Assembly: GCF_009183815.1 (NCBI RefSeq)
Contig: NZ_WEHX01000001.1
Location: forward strand, 1-64,000
From: Sutterella seckii
Lineage (GTDB): Bacteria; Pseudomonadota; Gammaproteobacteria; Burkholderiales; Burkholderiaceae_F
DNA: 64,000 bases
Direction: 5' to 3'
Position numbers and translations under genes: made by a program. Every line of letters begins with the position of its first letter. Position 1 is the stretch's first letter. Under the pieces are notes generated by a model. The model was not told the DNA's origin. It searched no databases and saw only the letters and a program-made list of their open reading frames with translations. Shown piece by piece: positions 9,144 to 20,235 of this stretch.

Positions 9144-9452
9144 TTAAAGATTAAAGAAGGATCGCCCGCTCTCGCTCGCACCTTCTTCATGAATGTCCTT
9201 GCAGTCCCTGCACCAGCATCGCCAGCGAAAGGTATTCGGGACCGGATCATACCCTCTGCCGCCAAATGGGTGGCACCGCAGAAGCCTCATTACGATCATC
9301 CACCCGCCTTTCAGAGCGCCATGACGCTCCAAAGCTTCAATAGCATACTGCGAGCAGGTGGGCAGATAGCGGCATTCGCGCCCCACCCATGGCGACAAAG
9401 TCAGCTGGTAGAGTCGAATGAGTCCGATCATCAGCCGCTTCAGGAAATTCAT
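9144..9452 (-). CDS. yidD: membrane protein insertion efficiency factor YidD
   Basis: YidD is a small membrane-associated protein that helps YidC-dependent insertion. Its family signature is clear: [32 protein letters not shown] with conserved cysteines, then [16 protein letters not shown]. An amphipathic N-terminus (M-N-F-L-K-R-L) fits a peripheral membrane protein. At 102 residues it is a little longer than the usual 70-85, with an extra C-terminal Cys-containing tail. It overlaps the 3' end of rnpA by 4 bp, showing translational coupling. Confidence 0.95.
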   Translation of the reverse strand: MNFLKRLMIGLIRLYQLTLSPWVGRECRYLPTCSQYAIEALERHGALKGGWMIVMRLLRCHPFGGRGYDPVPNTFRWRCWCRDCKDIHEEGASESGRSFFNL

Positions 9453-9925
9453 ATTTTTCCTTCTTTTGCGGACTGAGCTTTGCGGCGTTGATCCGCTCGG
9501 CGCACAACTTCCTCAAGAAGGACTGCTGCATCAGCGCGAAGTTTTTCCTTCAGGCTGCTGCGCGAGGATGCACCGAGAGAACAAAGCTCGGTTTTAAGCC
9601 TCAAAGAAACATCCAGCCCAAGATTTCTAGAAGCCAGTATTTCCCTGAGTTCAGGAAGCCGCAGTCTTGCGGCTTCCCTCAACGTACGCTTGACGATTGC
9701 CCTGTCAACAGAAAGCGGCGCATTGCGCTTTCCGACCGTAATGCCTACACGAACGCGATGCGGTTCTGAATTCTCAAGGCATCCGGCAGTGAAATACGCA
9801 GAATGGACGCGGAACGACTGTGCATTCCGCGTCCTCAATATCACACCGAAGTCAGAGCTTTTAATGAGGCGACTGCTTCGGGGAAATCCGTAGTTCTCCG
9901 CCGGGCTTCCGGTCACGGCAAGCAT
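9449..9925 (-). CDS. rnpA: ribonuclease P protein component RnpA
   Basis: RnpA is the basic protein subunit that binds the RNase P RNA and helps process the 5' ends of tRNAs. The core RNR-type motif is recognisable as [20 protein letters not shown] followed by [11 protein letters not shown]. The N-terminal R-L-I-K-S-S-D-F segment matches the usual substrate-binding strand. The protein is long for the family (158 residues) because of an N-terminal extension of about 14 residues and a charged C-terminal tail. It lies 24 bp after rpmH, the usual order. The RNase P RNA gene was not seen in this window. Confidence 0.92.
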   Translation of the reverse strand: MLAVTGSPAENYGFPRSSRLIKSSDFGVILRTRNAQSFRVHSAYFTAGCLENSEPHRVRVGITVGKRNAPLSVDRAIVKRTLREAARLRLPELREILASRNLGLDVSLRLKTELCSLGASSRSSLKEKLRADAAVLLEEVVRRADQRRKAQSAKEGKI

Positions 9926-9949
9926 CCAGCCGTGTTAGGGCAACCGCTA

Positions 9950-10090
9950 TTAGAGGGCGAGAACGTGACGGCCCTTGGCGCGACGACGAGCCAGAACGCG
10001 GCGACCGCCCTTCGTACGGCTGCGAACGAGGAAGCCGTGAGTGCGGGCACGCTTGGTCTTGGAGGGCTGATAGGTACGCTTGGTAGCCAT
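9950..10090 (-). CDS. rpmH: 50S ribosomal protein L34
   Basis: I found this 46-residue frame by translating the minus strand by eye. It starts [20 protein letters not shown] and ends AKGRHVLAL, an unmistakable L34 with the conserved [11 protein letters not shown] core. L34 is a small, very basic protein of the large ribosomal subunit. A ribosome binding site (AAAGGAAA) lies about 8 bp before the ATG. It begins the rpmH-rnpA-yidD-yidC run, with a promoter candidate at 10257-10286. A longer open frame on the opposite strand over this gene is a shadow. Confidence 0.98.
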   Translation of the reverse strand: MATKRTYQPSKTKRARTHGFLVRSRTKGGRRVLARRRAKGRHVLAL

Positions 10091-10256
10091 GATGTTGTTT
10101 CCTTTGTCTCGAGGGAGAAGCTTGTAGAGACTGAATTGTCTCTATTCAGCGGATGAAGAATCCAAAGCAGACTGAATACTGCTCTGACGCATTCCTCTTG
10201 GTCTCCGACGACCCTGGATACAGGGCGGGACTGGAGGAAGCCTAGAAAAGCTCGCT

Positions 10257-10286
10257 ATTACACAACAATCTGCGTGGTCTTGTCAA
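10257..10286 (-). promoter_or_regulatory. probable sigma-70 promoter for rpmH-rnpA-yidD-yidC
   Basis: Read on the minus strand, TTGACA (10286-10281) and TGTAAT (10262-10257) are separated by 18 bp. The -35 box is a consensus match and the -10 box has one mismatch. This would give a leader of about 160 nt before the rpmH ATG at 10090. Confidence 0.6.
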
Positions 10287-10484
10287 ACCTCGGACTGTGG
10301 AAAATTGCATTTTCACCCGGAGACTCGTTCTATGCAGAAGAAGTGAAAAACGCTTTCAGTAGTAAGGCGATACATAACAATACTATATATAGATGTTTCT
10401 AACTCAACAATAACATCCTCTTGTGTACATCCTTAAAAATGTAAGTGTTTAATCGCTTAACTTAACCAGAGCCTCAGAGAATCC

Positions 10485-10587
10485 TTATTCACATCATTTT
10501 GTGGATAAATTAAATCTTCATAGCCGCCCAAAGCTTCTGTGGATAACTTTTTTATATATATTTCAATGAATTAAGAAGTTATCCACA
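10485..10587. promoter_or_regulatory. DnaA-box cluster upstream of dnaA (oriC candidate or dnaA autoregulation region)
   Basis: The 617-bp non-coding stretch 10091-10707 separates rpmH from the divergent dnaA. Three perfect TTATCCACA boxes lie at 10500-10508 (reverse), 10538-10546 (reverse) and 10579-10587 (forward), and TTATTCACA lies at 10485-10493. An AT-rich run at 10547-10576 lies between the last two boxes. This is the classic position for oriC and for DnaA control of its own gene. The part 10091-10250 is probably the rpmH leader. The region 10290-10480 is AT-rich with no further element I can name. Confidence 0.75.
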
Positions 10588-10707
10588 AAGAAAACGCCAT
10601 TTCCTAAAGAAAACTTGGTAAAATGAACGATCCCTGCCTGTCAGGCAACAGCAAGATCGGAAATTGATTCCATCTTGTCCTTCAACGTTTAGCTCTTTAT
10701 TCGGCCT

Positions 10708-12069
10708 ATGCAAGTCTTTTGGCAAAAGTGTCTGGACAACCTGAGAGAGTTTGTCCAGAGCGCACCAAAAATCTATGACACGTGGTTCAAAGTAATCAAT
10801 CCCGTCGCCTGGGATCCGGATAATGGAGTGTTGACGCTCGAAGCTCCTGCTTCAAAAGTTCGCTTTCTTAGAGATACGTACCTCAAGAATATTCAGCGAA
10901 TCGCCACCCACGTCAATGACGATCAGCCTGTGACCGTCTCCCTCATTGCCGCTCAGAAAGAGGCTGCTGAAGTTCAGAAGCCCTCTGTCGGCACGTCAGA
11001 GTCCGACGTGCGCAGAAGAGAGGAAACTGGTCTCCTGCCGGGGCTGACGTTTGAAAACTACGTCAACGGCAATGCCAATCAGCTTGCCGTTGCAGCGGCA
11101 GAGCACGTTGCCACGACCACGGGTACTCAGTACAACCCGCTCTACATTTACGGTGGGGTGGGCCTTGGCAAAACACATCTGATGCAGGCGATTGGACATC
11201 GCTACCTTGATCTGCACCCCAAGGCAAAAGTCCGTTGCGTCTCTGCTCAGGATTTCATTAATGAATACACGGCCGCTGTCCGGGAGTCTGCCAATAAGAC
11301 CCATGCGAGCCTGGAAAAATTCGATGAGCGCTATCGCAACCTCGACCTGCTCCTCATCGACGATGTTCAGTCGCTCTCCGGCGCCAAAGGCTCACAGGGG
11401 CAATTTTTCCGCGCGTTTGAAGCGCTTGTTCCTCACAACAAGCAGCTGGTTATCACTTCAGATACTTATACGCGCGGACTCAAGGATATCGAGCCTCGCT
11501 TGATTTCCCGCCTTTCCCAGGGGTTGTCCGTCGCTATTGAACCGCCTGAATTTGAGATGCGCACAGCCATTCTGCTCAATAAGGCGAAGGCCATGGGCGT
11601 CAATCTCCCTGATGAAGTAGCTGCCTTTATTGCCAAGCGCCTTAAATCCAATGTTCGCGAACTCGAAGGCGCCCTTCAGCAGGTCGTCGCTTATCAGCAG
11701 TTTCAGCCGTCTGCGTCGCGCGAAATTACCATTGATATTGCGAAGCGCGTGCTGAGAGATCAGTTCCAGGTCGTCAATAGTCTGATCACCATTGAAAATA
11801 TTCAGAAAACGGTTGCTGACTACTACAAGATCAAAGTCGCAGACATGCATTCGAAGCGTCGCCCCGCCTACATTGCATTGCCCAGACAAATCGCTATGTA
11901 CCTCACGAAGGAACTGACCCAGCACAGTCTTCCTGAGATTGGTGAAAATTTTGGCGGCCGGGATCACACAACCGTTATGCATGCGGTTCGTAAAATCACT
12001 CAGGAAAGGCAGAGCAATGCTGAACTCAATCATGAGATTCATGTGCTTGAGCAAATGATCCGCGGTTAA
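10708..12069 (+). CDS. dnaA: chromosomal replication initiator protein DnaA
   Basis: DnaA binds 9-bp boxes at oriC as an ATP form, opens the duplex and recruits the helicase. All four domains are visible in 453 residues: the N-terminal DnaB/DiaA contact domain (W-x-K-C-L-D-N-L), a short linker and the AAA+ domain. That domain has Walker A GGVGLGKTH (about 149-157) and Walker B LLLIDDVQ (about 214-221). The C-terminal DNA-binding domain carries the signature FGGRDHTTVMHAVRKI. Boxes upstream at 10485-10587 suggest autoregulation. dnaN follows after 54 bp. Confidence 0.98.
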   Translation: MQVFWQKCLDNLREFVQSAPKIYDTWFKVINPVAWDPDNGVLTLEAPASKVRFLRDTYLKNIQRIATHVNDDQPVTVSLIAAQKEAAEVQKPSVGTSESDVRRREETGLLPGLTFENYVNGNANQLAVAAAEHVATTTGTQYNPLYIYGGVGLGKTHLMQAIGHRYLDLHPKAKVRCVSAQDFINEYTAAVRESANKTHASLEKFDERYRNLDLLLIDDVQSLSGAKGSQGQFFRAFEALVPHNKQLVITSDTYTRGLKDIEPRLISRLSQGLSVAIEPPEFEMRTAILLNKAKAMGVNLPDEVAAFIAKRLKSNVRELEGALQQVVAYQQFQPSASREITIDIAKRVLRDQFQVVNSLITIENIQKTVADYYKIKVADMHSKRRPAYIALPRQIAMYLTKELTQHSLPEIGENFGGRDHTTVMHAVRKITQERQSNAELNHEIHVLEQMIRG

Positions 12070-12123
12070 ATCGCGATCTGCCATCCATCCAACATTGATA
12101 AATCACGCTTTTTCAGTCCGATC

Positions 12124-13242
12124 ATGAAGCTTATTGCCAGTCCTGTTGAGAATCTGTTCAAACCCGTCAAAACGGTATCGGGCATTGTTGAACGCAATCA
12201 GTCCCTGCCTGTGATCAGCAACATTCTGATTGAGCAAAAGGACGAGTCCGTCACATTCTCGACAACGGACCTTGATATTCAGATCCGTACCTCTGCGCCT
12301 GTCGGCGTCTCCGGCGCGGAAGGCACCTTCACGGTTTCAGCACAGAAAACATCTGAAATTCTTGCGGCACTCCGCCCGCTTGATGTTGTCGAAATTGATG
12401 TCGGAGAGGACGGACTTGCTGCCTTCTCCGTTTCCGGAGGCCGCTTTACCGTTCAAACGCTTCCGCCGGAGGACTTCCCGGTCATTAAAACCCAGACTCC
12501 GGTCAGCTCGTTTACATTGCCCGCCAAAACCCTTCGCTATCTTTTGACAATGACCTCCTTTGCCATGGCTGCAAAGGACATTCGTTACTACCTGATGGGG
12601 GTTCTGCTCGTTGCTCAGGGCTCAAAACTCCGTGCTGTCGCAACGGACACGCATCGTCTTGCCTATTGCGAAGCAGTAGTAGACGGCATGATGCAGGACG
12701 AAAAAGTCGAGGCAATTGTTCCCCGGAAGACTGTGCGCGAACTGATGCGCATTCTCCCGGAAGACGATTCACCGGTTGTTGTCAATCTGGGCGATACGCA
12801 GATCTGCTTCAAATTCGACAATGTTGAATTCATTTCGAAGCTGATTGAAGGGAAATTCCCTGATTATCAGCGCGTCATGCCGACAGAAGACACGAATCCG
12901 CAGTGCGTCCGCCTTAATCGAGAAGAACTTCTTCTGGCTCTTCGGCGTGTGCAGATTCTCACCAATGAAAAATTCCACGGCATGCGCTGGCTTTTCAAGG
13001 AAGGCGAACTGCTTATCCAAGGCAATAACGCTGAACAGGAAGAGGCCAGCCAGACAATTCATGCCCCCTGGACATGGGGAGAACTCGATATCGGCTTCAA
13101 TCTGCTCTACATGATTGAGCTTCTTACAAATCTGAAAAATTCTGAAGTGGACTTCCATTTCGCTCCCACGCCGAAGAGCGTCCTGGTCACGATGCCGGAA
13201 TCTTCCAGCTTCCGCTACCTCATCATGCCGATGAGAATTTAA
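12124..13242 (+). CDS. dnaN: DNA polymerase III subunit beta (sliding clamp)
   Basis: The beta clamp forms a ring dimer around DNA, tethers polymerase III and is a hub for Hda, MutS, ligase and other partners. At 372 residues with three repeated clamp folds it is of ordinary length. The family-typical start is K-L-I-A-S-P-V-E-N-L. The C-terminal M-P-M-R-I is part of the partner-binding cleft; E. coli ends MPMRL. It lies in the dnaA-dnaN-gyrB run, with a terminator-like hairpin between it and gyrB. Confidence 0.98.
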   Translation: MKLIASPVENLFKPVKTVSGIVERNQSLPVISNILIEQKDESVTFSTTDLDIQIRTSAPVGVSGAEGTFTVSAQKTSEILAALRPLDVVEIDVGEDGLAAFSVSGGRFTVQTLPPEDFPVIKTQTPVSSFTLPAKTLRYLLTMTSFAMAAKDIRYYLMGVLLVAQGSKLRAVATDTHRLAYCEAVVDGMMQDEKVEAIVPRKTVRELMRILPEDDSPVVVNLGDTQICFKFDNVEFISKLIEGKFPDYQRVMPTEDTNPQCVRLNREELLLALRRVQILTNEKFHGMRWLFKEGELLIQGNNAEQEEASQTIHAPWTWGELDIGFNLLYMIELLTNLKNSEVDFHFAPTPKSVLVTMPESSSFRYLIMPMRI

Positions 13243-15933
<2,691 letters not shown>

Positions 15934-15945
15934 TGCCTTAGTTCC

Positions 15946-15979
15946 AGGCGTCCGGAAATCTCTTCCGGGCGCCTTTTTC
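15946..15979 (+). terminator. intrinsic terminator after gyrB
   Basis: A 12-bp stem (15946-15957 with 15963-15974, including one G-U pair), a 5-nt loop and five T directly after it form a textbook Rho-independent terminator, 13 bp past the gyrB stop. Confidence 0.85.
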
Positions 15980-15995
15980 TTCCAAGAATTCCTAG

Positions 15996-16928
15996 ATGAC
16001 TGCCCCAACTGAACAGTTAGTCGTTGCCGTCTCTTCCAGAGCGCTTTTCGACCTAGAAAAAGAACATCAGCTTTTTGAAACCCAGGGTTATGAAGCCTTT
16101 CGAGACTTTCAGGTCAGAAAGAAGGATGAGCCTTTGAAGCCAGGCGTCGCATTTCCCTTTGTCAAACGCTTTCTTGGCCTCAATAAGCTCTTTCCCAACC
16201 AGGAACCCTTTCGCGTGGTTGCGTTATCGCGCAATTCTCCGGAAACAGCGAGACGCTTCTTTAATTCCTGCCGCCATTATCAACTCCCGATTCATGCCGG
16301 CGCCTTCACTTCTGGACAATCTACCTTTCCCTACATCTCAGCATTTAAGGTCTCGCTGTTCCTATCCGCCAACGCTGTCAATGTTTCCCAAGCGATTGAA
16401 GCCGGCCTTCCTGGCGGCTTAGTGTTGCCGAACCGTATGGCAGATGACAGTGATGACGACGACCCGACGCTAAGGATTGCTTTTGATTTCGACGGCGTTC
16501 TTGCTGACGATGAATCTGAGAGGTGCTATCAGAAGGAAGGCCTTTCGGCGTTCCATAAGAACGAAATGGAAAAAGCGGAAACTCCGCATGCTCCCGGCCC
16601 ATTGAGAGACTTGTTTGCGCGGCTTTCAGCTTTCCAGCGTCTGGATTATCAGACCCGAGGCAGCAAGGACCCTTACTTCAAGCCTGCCATCCGCATCTCC
16701 ATTGTCACCTCCAGAGGCGCACCGAGTGAAGAACGATTAATCACAACCTTAAAAAGCTTTGGCATGAGCGCGGCAGAACTCTTCCTGCTTGACGGACTCG
16801 ACAAAGGCAGCATCCTGGAAGCTATCCGCCCCCATATCTTCTTTGATGATCAGGCGCGAAATCTCGAAAAAATGCAGGCGCAGATACCCAGCGTACTCGT
16901 CCCGTTCGGTATCCACAACGAGCAATGA
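15996..16928 (+). CDS. 5'-nucleotidase (cytosolic NT5C1-like family)
   Basis: This 310-residue protein matches the bacterial 5'-nucleotidase family related to eukaryotic cytosolic NT5C1. The N-terminal part has LVVAVSSRALFDLEKEH and VVALSRNSPETARRF. The middle has AGLPGGLVLPNR, and a HAD-like segment FDFDGVLADDESE follows near residues 164-176. Proteins of this family dephosphorylate nucleoside monophosphates; the exact substrate is not predictable from sequence. The gene starts 16 bp after the gyrB terminator, so it probably has its own promoter or depends on read-through. It is followed by the non-coding 16929-17326 region. Confidence 0.82.
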   Translation: MTAPTEQLVVAVSSRALFDLEKEHQLFETQGYEAFRDFQVRKKDEPLKPGVAFPFVKRFLGLNKLFPNQEPFRVVALSRNSPETARRFFNSCRHYQLPIHAGAFTSGQSTFPYISAFKVSLFLSANAVNVSQAIEAGLPGGLVLPNRMADDSDDDDPTLRIAFDFDGVLADDESERCYQKEGLSAFHKNEMEKAETPHAPGPLRDLFARLSAFQRLDYQTRGSKDPYFKPAIRISIVTSRGAPSEERLITTLKSFGMSAAELFLLDGLDKGSILEAIRPHIFFDDQARNLEKMQAQIPSVLVPFGIHNEQ

Positions 16929-17326
16929 AAAAAATATATAAATTTCAATAAGTAACGTAACATTACCAACAGACAATTCACTGTTAACCTATGGAGTATC
17001 CACAGACAATCCACAAGCTAGAATGAACCTCCCTGTAAATTTTCCTCATCTCCCTTATTCAATTAAATCTTTATATTTAATAAGTAGTCGTTAGTAGTAG
17101 GTAAACCGTTTTCTGTGGATAACCTGATTTTATTCATTACTATCAAACAGATAAGATTCATGTTTGGTTGTGGATAGGTGGATGAATGCATTGTGGGCAA
17201 GCATGGATAGTCTGGGGATGAATTTTCAGGAATTCCCGGCTATCTGGAAGTTGTCCACAAATTGCTGCATCAACATAAAAGTTGTTCACGTAAGTTGTTC
17301 ACATAGTAGACAGCATTTTTGTTTAT
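16929..17326. promoter_or_regulatory. second DnaA-box-rich, AT-rich non-coding region (oriC candidate)
   Basis: This roughly 400-bp gap has one perfect box, TGTGGATAA at 17114-17122. One-mismatch sites lie at 16996-17004 (GTATCCACA), 17069-region excluded, 17169-17177 (TGTGGATAG) and 17251-17259 (TTGTCCACA). Weaker sites TTGTTCACG and TTGTTCACA lie at 17282-17290 and 17295-17303, and CAATCCACA at 17007-17015. A strongly AT-rich stretch (about 17054-17090) sits among them and could be the unwinding element. This density is far above what the neighbouring sequence shows. It is either the origin itself or one half of a split origin with 10485-10587. Confidence 0.65.
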
Positions 17327-18121
17327 ATGTCTTTAACCTCCGCTTTTCTGCCTTGGTTCGCGCTGAAGCTCTCACGCTCTATGCGGGGAGTCATCAATAA
17401 TCTTGGGCATCGAACAGTCTTCATGCGAGGAGAGCGTATTTATGAGTCTCCGGGCTTTTTCCAGAAGCTGATGCTGGTTGAACGTGGTGTGGTTGCGAAG
17501 GCTCTCCTTGATCCTTTTCATAAGGATCCTCTGTTGATTTCTCTTTCTGGTCCGGGGGCGTTCTGCGGCAGTTACGAAACGCTTTTTCTACAGGACAGAA
17601 TGCAGCGTCGGCATTGGTGCATGACTACCACGGAAGTTGTGGTTGCCAATGCGGATCTCTTGCTGCGCATTTGTGATCAGAATCCATCGTGGCAGCGAGA
17701 GCTTTCACACTACTCCTCCATCTGCGCCGTATCTGATCGACTCGGGCTTTTGGTGACGCACTCTGCTACGGTAGAAGAGCGCCTTGCTATTTTTCTTGTT
17801 GCAAATTCAATTTCCGCGAACCAGGATTTTCAGGATCTTCTTCGGGAAGGTGTTGTGGAATGGGTAGCGCTCAGCGTCATTCCTTCTTTACGGGTCGCAG
17901 CTTCCGTTATCAATACCTCGCCAGAGCAAATAAGAGAGGTGCTCAGGCAGTGGCTGAAGGAGGACAGGATCCGATATCTCTCACATAAAGTTCTCGTTTC
18001 CCGGGAACTGCTCTCTGGAAGCTGGCAGAAAATTCAGCCGATTCTCCAGACTGCAAATGTTTACGAAGCGGAAGCCCTCAGGACTTCTTTACCTGTGCGC
18101 GATCTCGAACTGCCTCGCTAA
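17327..18121 (+). CDS. Crp/Fnr-like transcriptional regulator (atypical)
   Basis: This 264-residue protein has a layout like that of Crp/Fnr regulators. The N-terminal part is a beta-rich cyclic-nucleotide-binding-like region (about residues 30-115) with G-x-F-C-G-S-Y-E-T in the place of the usual phosphate cassette. A long helix follows (S-A-T-V-E-E-R-L-A-I-F-L). A C-terminal winged-helix-like region contains VINTSPEQIREVLRQWLKEDRI as recognition helix. No Fnr-type cysteine cluster is apparent. The cassette lacks the arginine of cAMP binders, so the ligand, if any, is unknown. No strong ribosome binding site precedes ATG 17327; ATG 17381 is an alternative. It is transcribed away from the origin-like region. 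Confidence 0.65.
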   Translation: MSLTSAFLPWFALKLSRSMRGVINNLGHRTVFMRGERIYESPGFFQKLMLVERGVVAKALLDPFHKDPLLISLSGPGAFCGSYETLFLQDRMQRRHWCMTTTEVVVANADLLLRICDQNPSWQRELSHYSSICAVSDRLGLLVTHSATVEERLAIFLVANSISANQDFQDLLREGVVEWVALSVIPSLRVAASVINTSPEQIREVLRQWLKEDRIRYLSHKVLVSRELLSGSWQKIQPILQTANVYEAEALRTSLPVRDLELPR

Positions 18122-18176
18122 ACTTCTAAAACGCTTTCGGCTTTCGGTTCATCTCTTTTTACGGTTGATGATGCAC

Positions 18177-18833
18177 ATGCAGCGAATCTCATTCAGAAAG
18201 GCTTCCCTGGCTCTTAGCTTGACGGTCGGTGTCGTAATGCTTTCAGGGTGCATAGCCGCACCCTTGATTGTTGGTGGGGCAGCCGCAACAACGGCATCGG
18301 TTGTAACAGACCGTAGAACTGCCGGCTCCATCGTGAGCGATGAGGTTGTGGAAAAACGCGTGTCTTATGAAATAGAACAGGCTCTTGGGAAGAGTCAGCC
18401 CCATCATGTGACGGTGACCGCCTATGACGGCCGCGTTTTACTCTCGGGAGAAATTAATTCCCTGGGGAATAGAAAGGCCGTTGAACAGATTGCCACTGCA
18501 AGTCCAGATGTTCGTGGAGTAGTCAATGAGCTTGCGGTTATGGAGCCGTCATCGCTCTCGACGCGTCTTTCTGATTCACTCCTTGCAACCCGGGTTCGAA
18601 CTTCTATTGTCGGCAACAGCAAGATTTCTCTGAACCAGATGAAGGTTGTGGCCGAAAGAGGCATCATCTACCTGATGGGGCTTGTGACGAGTGATGAGGC
18701 TCAGATTGCTGCTCAGACAGCGGCAAAGATTTCCGGCGTTCAGAAGGTCATTACTTGCTTTACGATCGCTACGCGCGAGGAAATTGAGCTGAGAATGAAG
18801 ACCGTTGAGCAGAATCAGCCTAAGGAAGATTAA
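18177..18833 (+). CDS. BON-domain outer-membrane lipoprotein (DolP/YraP-like)
   Basis: The N-terminus is a lipoprotein signal ending in the lipobox L-S-G-C (Cys about residue 25 from ATG 18177), followed by AAPLIVGGAAATTASVVTDRRT, which is typical of DolP. Two BON domains follow, about residues 55-125 and 135-205. E. coli DolP binds anionic phospholipid at the outer membrane, supports envelope integrity and regulates amidase activation. This protein probably has a similar role. ATG codons at 18168 and 18171 are also possible starts; the open frame further upstream overlaps the previous gene and lacks a signal. A two-way terminator follows. Confidence 0.88.
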   Translation: MQRISFRKASLALSLTVGVVMLSGCIAAPLIVGGAAATTASVVTDRRTAGSIVSDEVVEKRVSYEIEQALGKSQPHHVTVTAYDGRVLLSGEINSLGNRKAVEQIATASPDVRGVVNELAVMEPSSLSTRLSDSLLATRVRTSIVGNSKISLNQMKVVAERGIIYLMGLVTSDEAQIAAQTAAKISGVQKVITCFTIATREEIELRMKTVEQNQPKED

Positions 18834-18863
18834 GGCTGTCGCACTGAGAGTCTTCACAAATAA

Positions 18864-18909
18864 GAAAACGGGCTTTTCAATCTCAATGGATTGATAAAGC
18901 CCGTTTTTT
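18864..18909. terminator. bidirectional terminator between BON lipoprotein gene and menA
   Basis: A stem of about 11 bp (aaaacgggctt with aagcccgtttt) with a further inner TCAATC/GATTGA pairing is flanked by A-rich and T-rich runs on the two sides, so it can work on both strands. It lies between two convergent genes. Confidence 0.85.
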
Positions 18910-18910
18910 C

Positions 18911-19834
18911 TTAAAGCTTTTCGACAAAAACAGCGAGGATGCATCCCGCCGCAAAGAGCAGGGAGAAGATGCCTTCGAGCTTTACGCAGCCGAACATAAC
19001 GGCATTTAGTGCTTCGTGTTCTTTCTGAGCAAGATTTTTTGCAATGGAAACGGCCAGCGGAAGGGTTGCGAAGGCGATCAGAATTGGCCAATGAGAGGTG
19101 CTGTTTACACCCATAATGACAAGGGCGGCATAAGGCACAAGCATCAGGCAGTGAAATAACTTCAGGAACCCTGGCTTGCCGATGACGACAGCCAGGGTAT
19201 TGCGTCCAATACTGGAGTCGTGCTCATAGTCGCGGAAATTATTGACTGCAAGAACTCCGGAAGCAATGCTGCCGAGCGCGAGACCAAGAAGGCATGCATT
19301 GGTTGATATGCTGCCTGTCTGAAGGAAATAGGTGCCGCAGACAGCAGTCAGGCCGAAAAATACAAGGACGACAAGCTCTCCGAAAGGCGTGTAAGCAATG
19401 GGCTTCGGGCCGCCCATGTATGAGTAGGCTGCGATAAGCGAGGCCAGACCGATTAAAAGGAAAACCCACCCGCCGATCCAGATGAGTACAGCGGTATTGA
19501 TGAGCGCTAAAAGCGCTCCTATTCTGATCGCAATACGAGCTGTAGGGAGGCTGATCCATCCCATGGTGGTTGCTCTCGGGAGGCCCCTGCGATTCCCTCT
19601 TTCAGCGTTTCTTTCCGCATATCCCAGGTCATTTTCCATGTTGGAAATGGCTTGCATCAGGATGGCAATGGAAATGGTGAAGAGTGCGGTAAGAGGTGCA
19701 AAGGTCTTGGTTTCACTCCATGCAAGCGCCAGAGAGGCAATCACCGGGGAGACTGCTATCAGCCAGGTTTTCGGGCGTGTGAAGGCCAGCCAGGAACGAA
19801 TCAGTCCAGGATTTTCGGGGGCAGTAAGGGTCAT
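18911..19834 (-). CDS. menA: 1,4-dihydroxy-2-naphthoate polyprenyltransferase MenA
   Basis: MenA joins the polyprenyl chain to 1,4-dihydroxy-2-naphthoate, giving demethylmenaquinone. The 307-residue protein has about eight to nine membrane segments of the UbiA fold. The first Asp/Asn-rich substrate site is NMENDLGYAERNAERG (about residues 65-80). The MenA-typical GGPKPIAYTPFGELVVLVFFG follows, and then the second site NNFRDYEHDSSIGRNTLAVVIG. It indicates a naphthoquinone-based, probably low-oxygen or anaerobic respiratory chain. It is 7 bp downstream of the DUF493 gene, so they are likely co-transcribed. No other men gene is in the window. Confidence 0.92.
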   Translation of the reverse strand: MTLTAPENPGLIRSWLAFTRPKTWLIAVSPVIASLALAWSETKTFAPLTALFTISIAILMQAISNMENDLGYAERNAERGNRRGLPRATTMGWISLPTARIAIRIGALLALINTAVLIWIGGWVFLLIGLASLIAAYSYMGGPKPIAYTPFGELVVLVFFGLTAVCGTYFLQTGSISTNACLLGLALGSIASGVLAVNNFRDYEHDSSIGRNTLAVVIGKPGFLKLFHCLMLVPYAALVIMGVNSTSHWPILIAFATLPLAVSIAKNLAQKEHEALNAVMFGCVKLEGIFSLLFAAGCILAVFVEKL

Positions 19835-19841
19835 TCTGTGC

Positions 19842-20192
19842 TTAAAGGGCGTATTTCACCATCGGACAGGCCGTGAGTGCACGGTACATGTCGTCAAGCT
19901 GTTCTCTCGATCTCGCTGTAACCGTTATCGTCACGCACTGATATTTGCGGGTTCTCGACCAAGTGACGGCAACGTTTTTTTCGTCGAAGTCTTCGAAGTG
20001 TGATTTCGTAATCCCAATGATTTCTTTAGGGAAAGATGGAGATGCATCGCCCATGACCTTAATTGGAAATTCCATTGGGAATTTCATGAGCGCCTCGGAC
20101 TGTTCCACGGCCTCTTTCAGCTGTTCGGATTCCTTGTCTTGAACGACTTCAGAATCAATGGTTACAACATCCTTTTTTTCCGCTTCAGTCAT
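19842..20192 (-). CDS. DUF493 family protein (YbeD-like)
   Basis: This small 116-residue protein has a charged N-terminal extension (about 35 residues) followed by the DUF493/YbeD ACT-like fold. The conserved starting segment is MEFPIKVMGDASPSFPKEI, and the C-terminal strand is S-R-E-Q-L-D-D-M-Y-R-A-L. The role of YbeD is not established. In many proteobacteria its gene lies between dacA and lipB; here it follows a dacA homologue by 43 bp, but menA takes the place of lipB. The conserved dacA-ybeD neighbourhood supports both calls. Confidence 0.88.
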   Translation of the reverse strand: MTEAEKKDVVTIDSEVVQDKESEQLKEAVEQSEALMKFPMEFPIKVMGDASPSFPKEIIGITKSHFEDFDEKNVAVTWSRTRKYQCVTITVTARSREQLDDMYRALTACPMVKYAL

Positions 20193-20235
20193 TTTCTTTA
20201 CTCAAAGAAATAAAACATAAGGGCGCCTCTGCGCA

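Noticed and set aside
9803-10156. Plus-strand open frame of 117 codons over the rpmH region
   Set aside because: It is antisense to rpmH, whose 46-residue product is unmistakable, and to the start of rnpA; it has no recognisable protein features.
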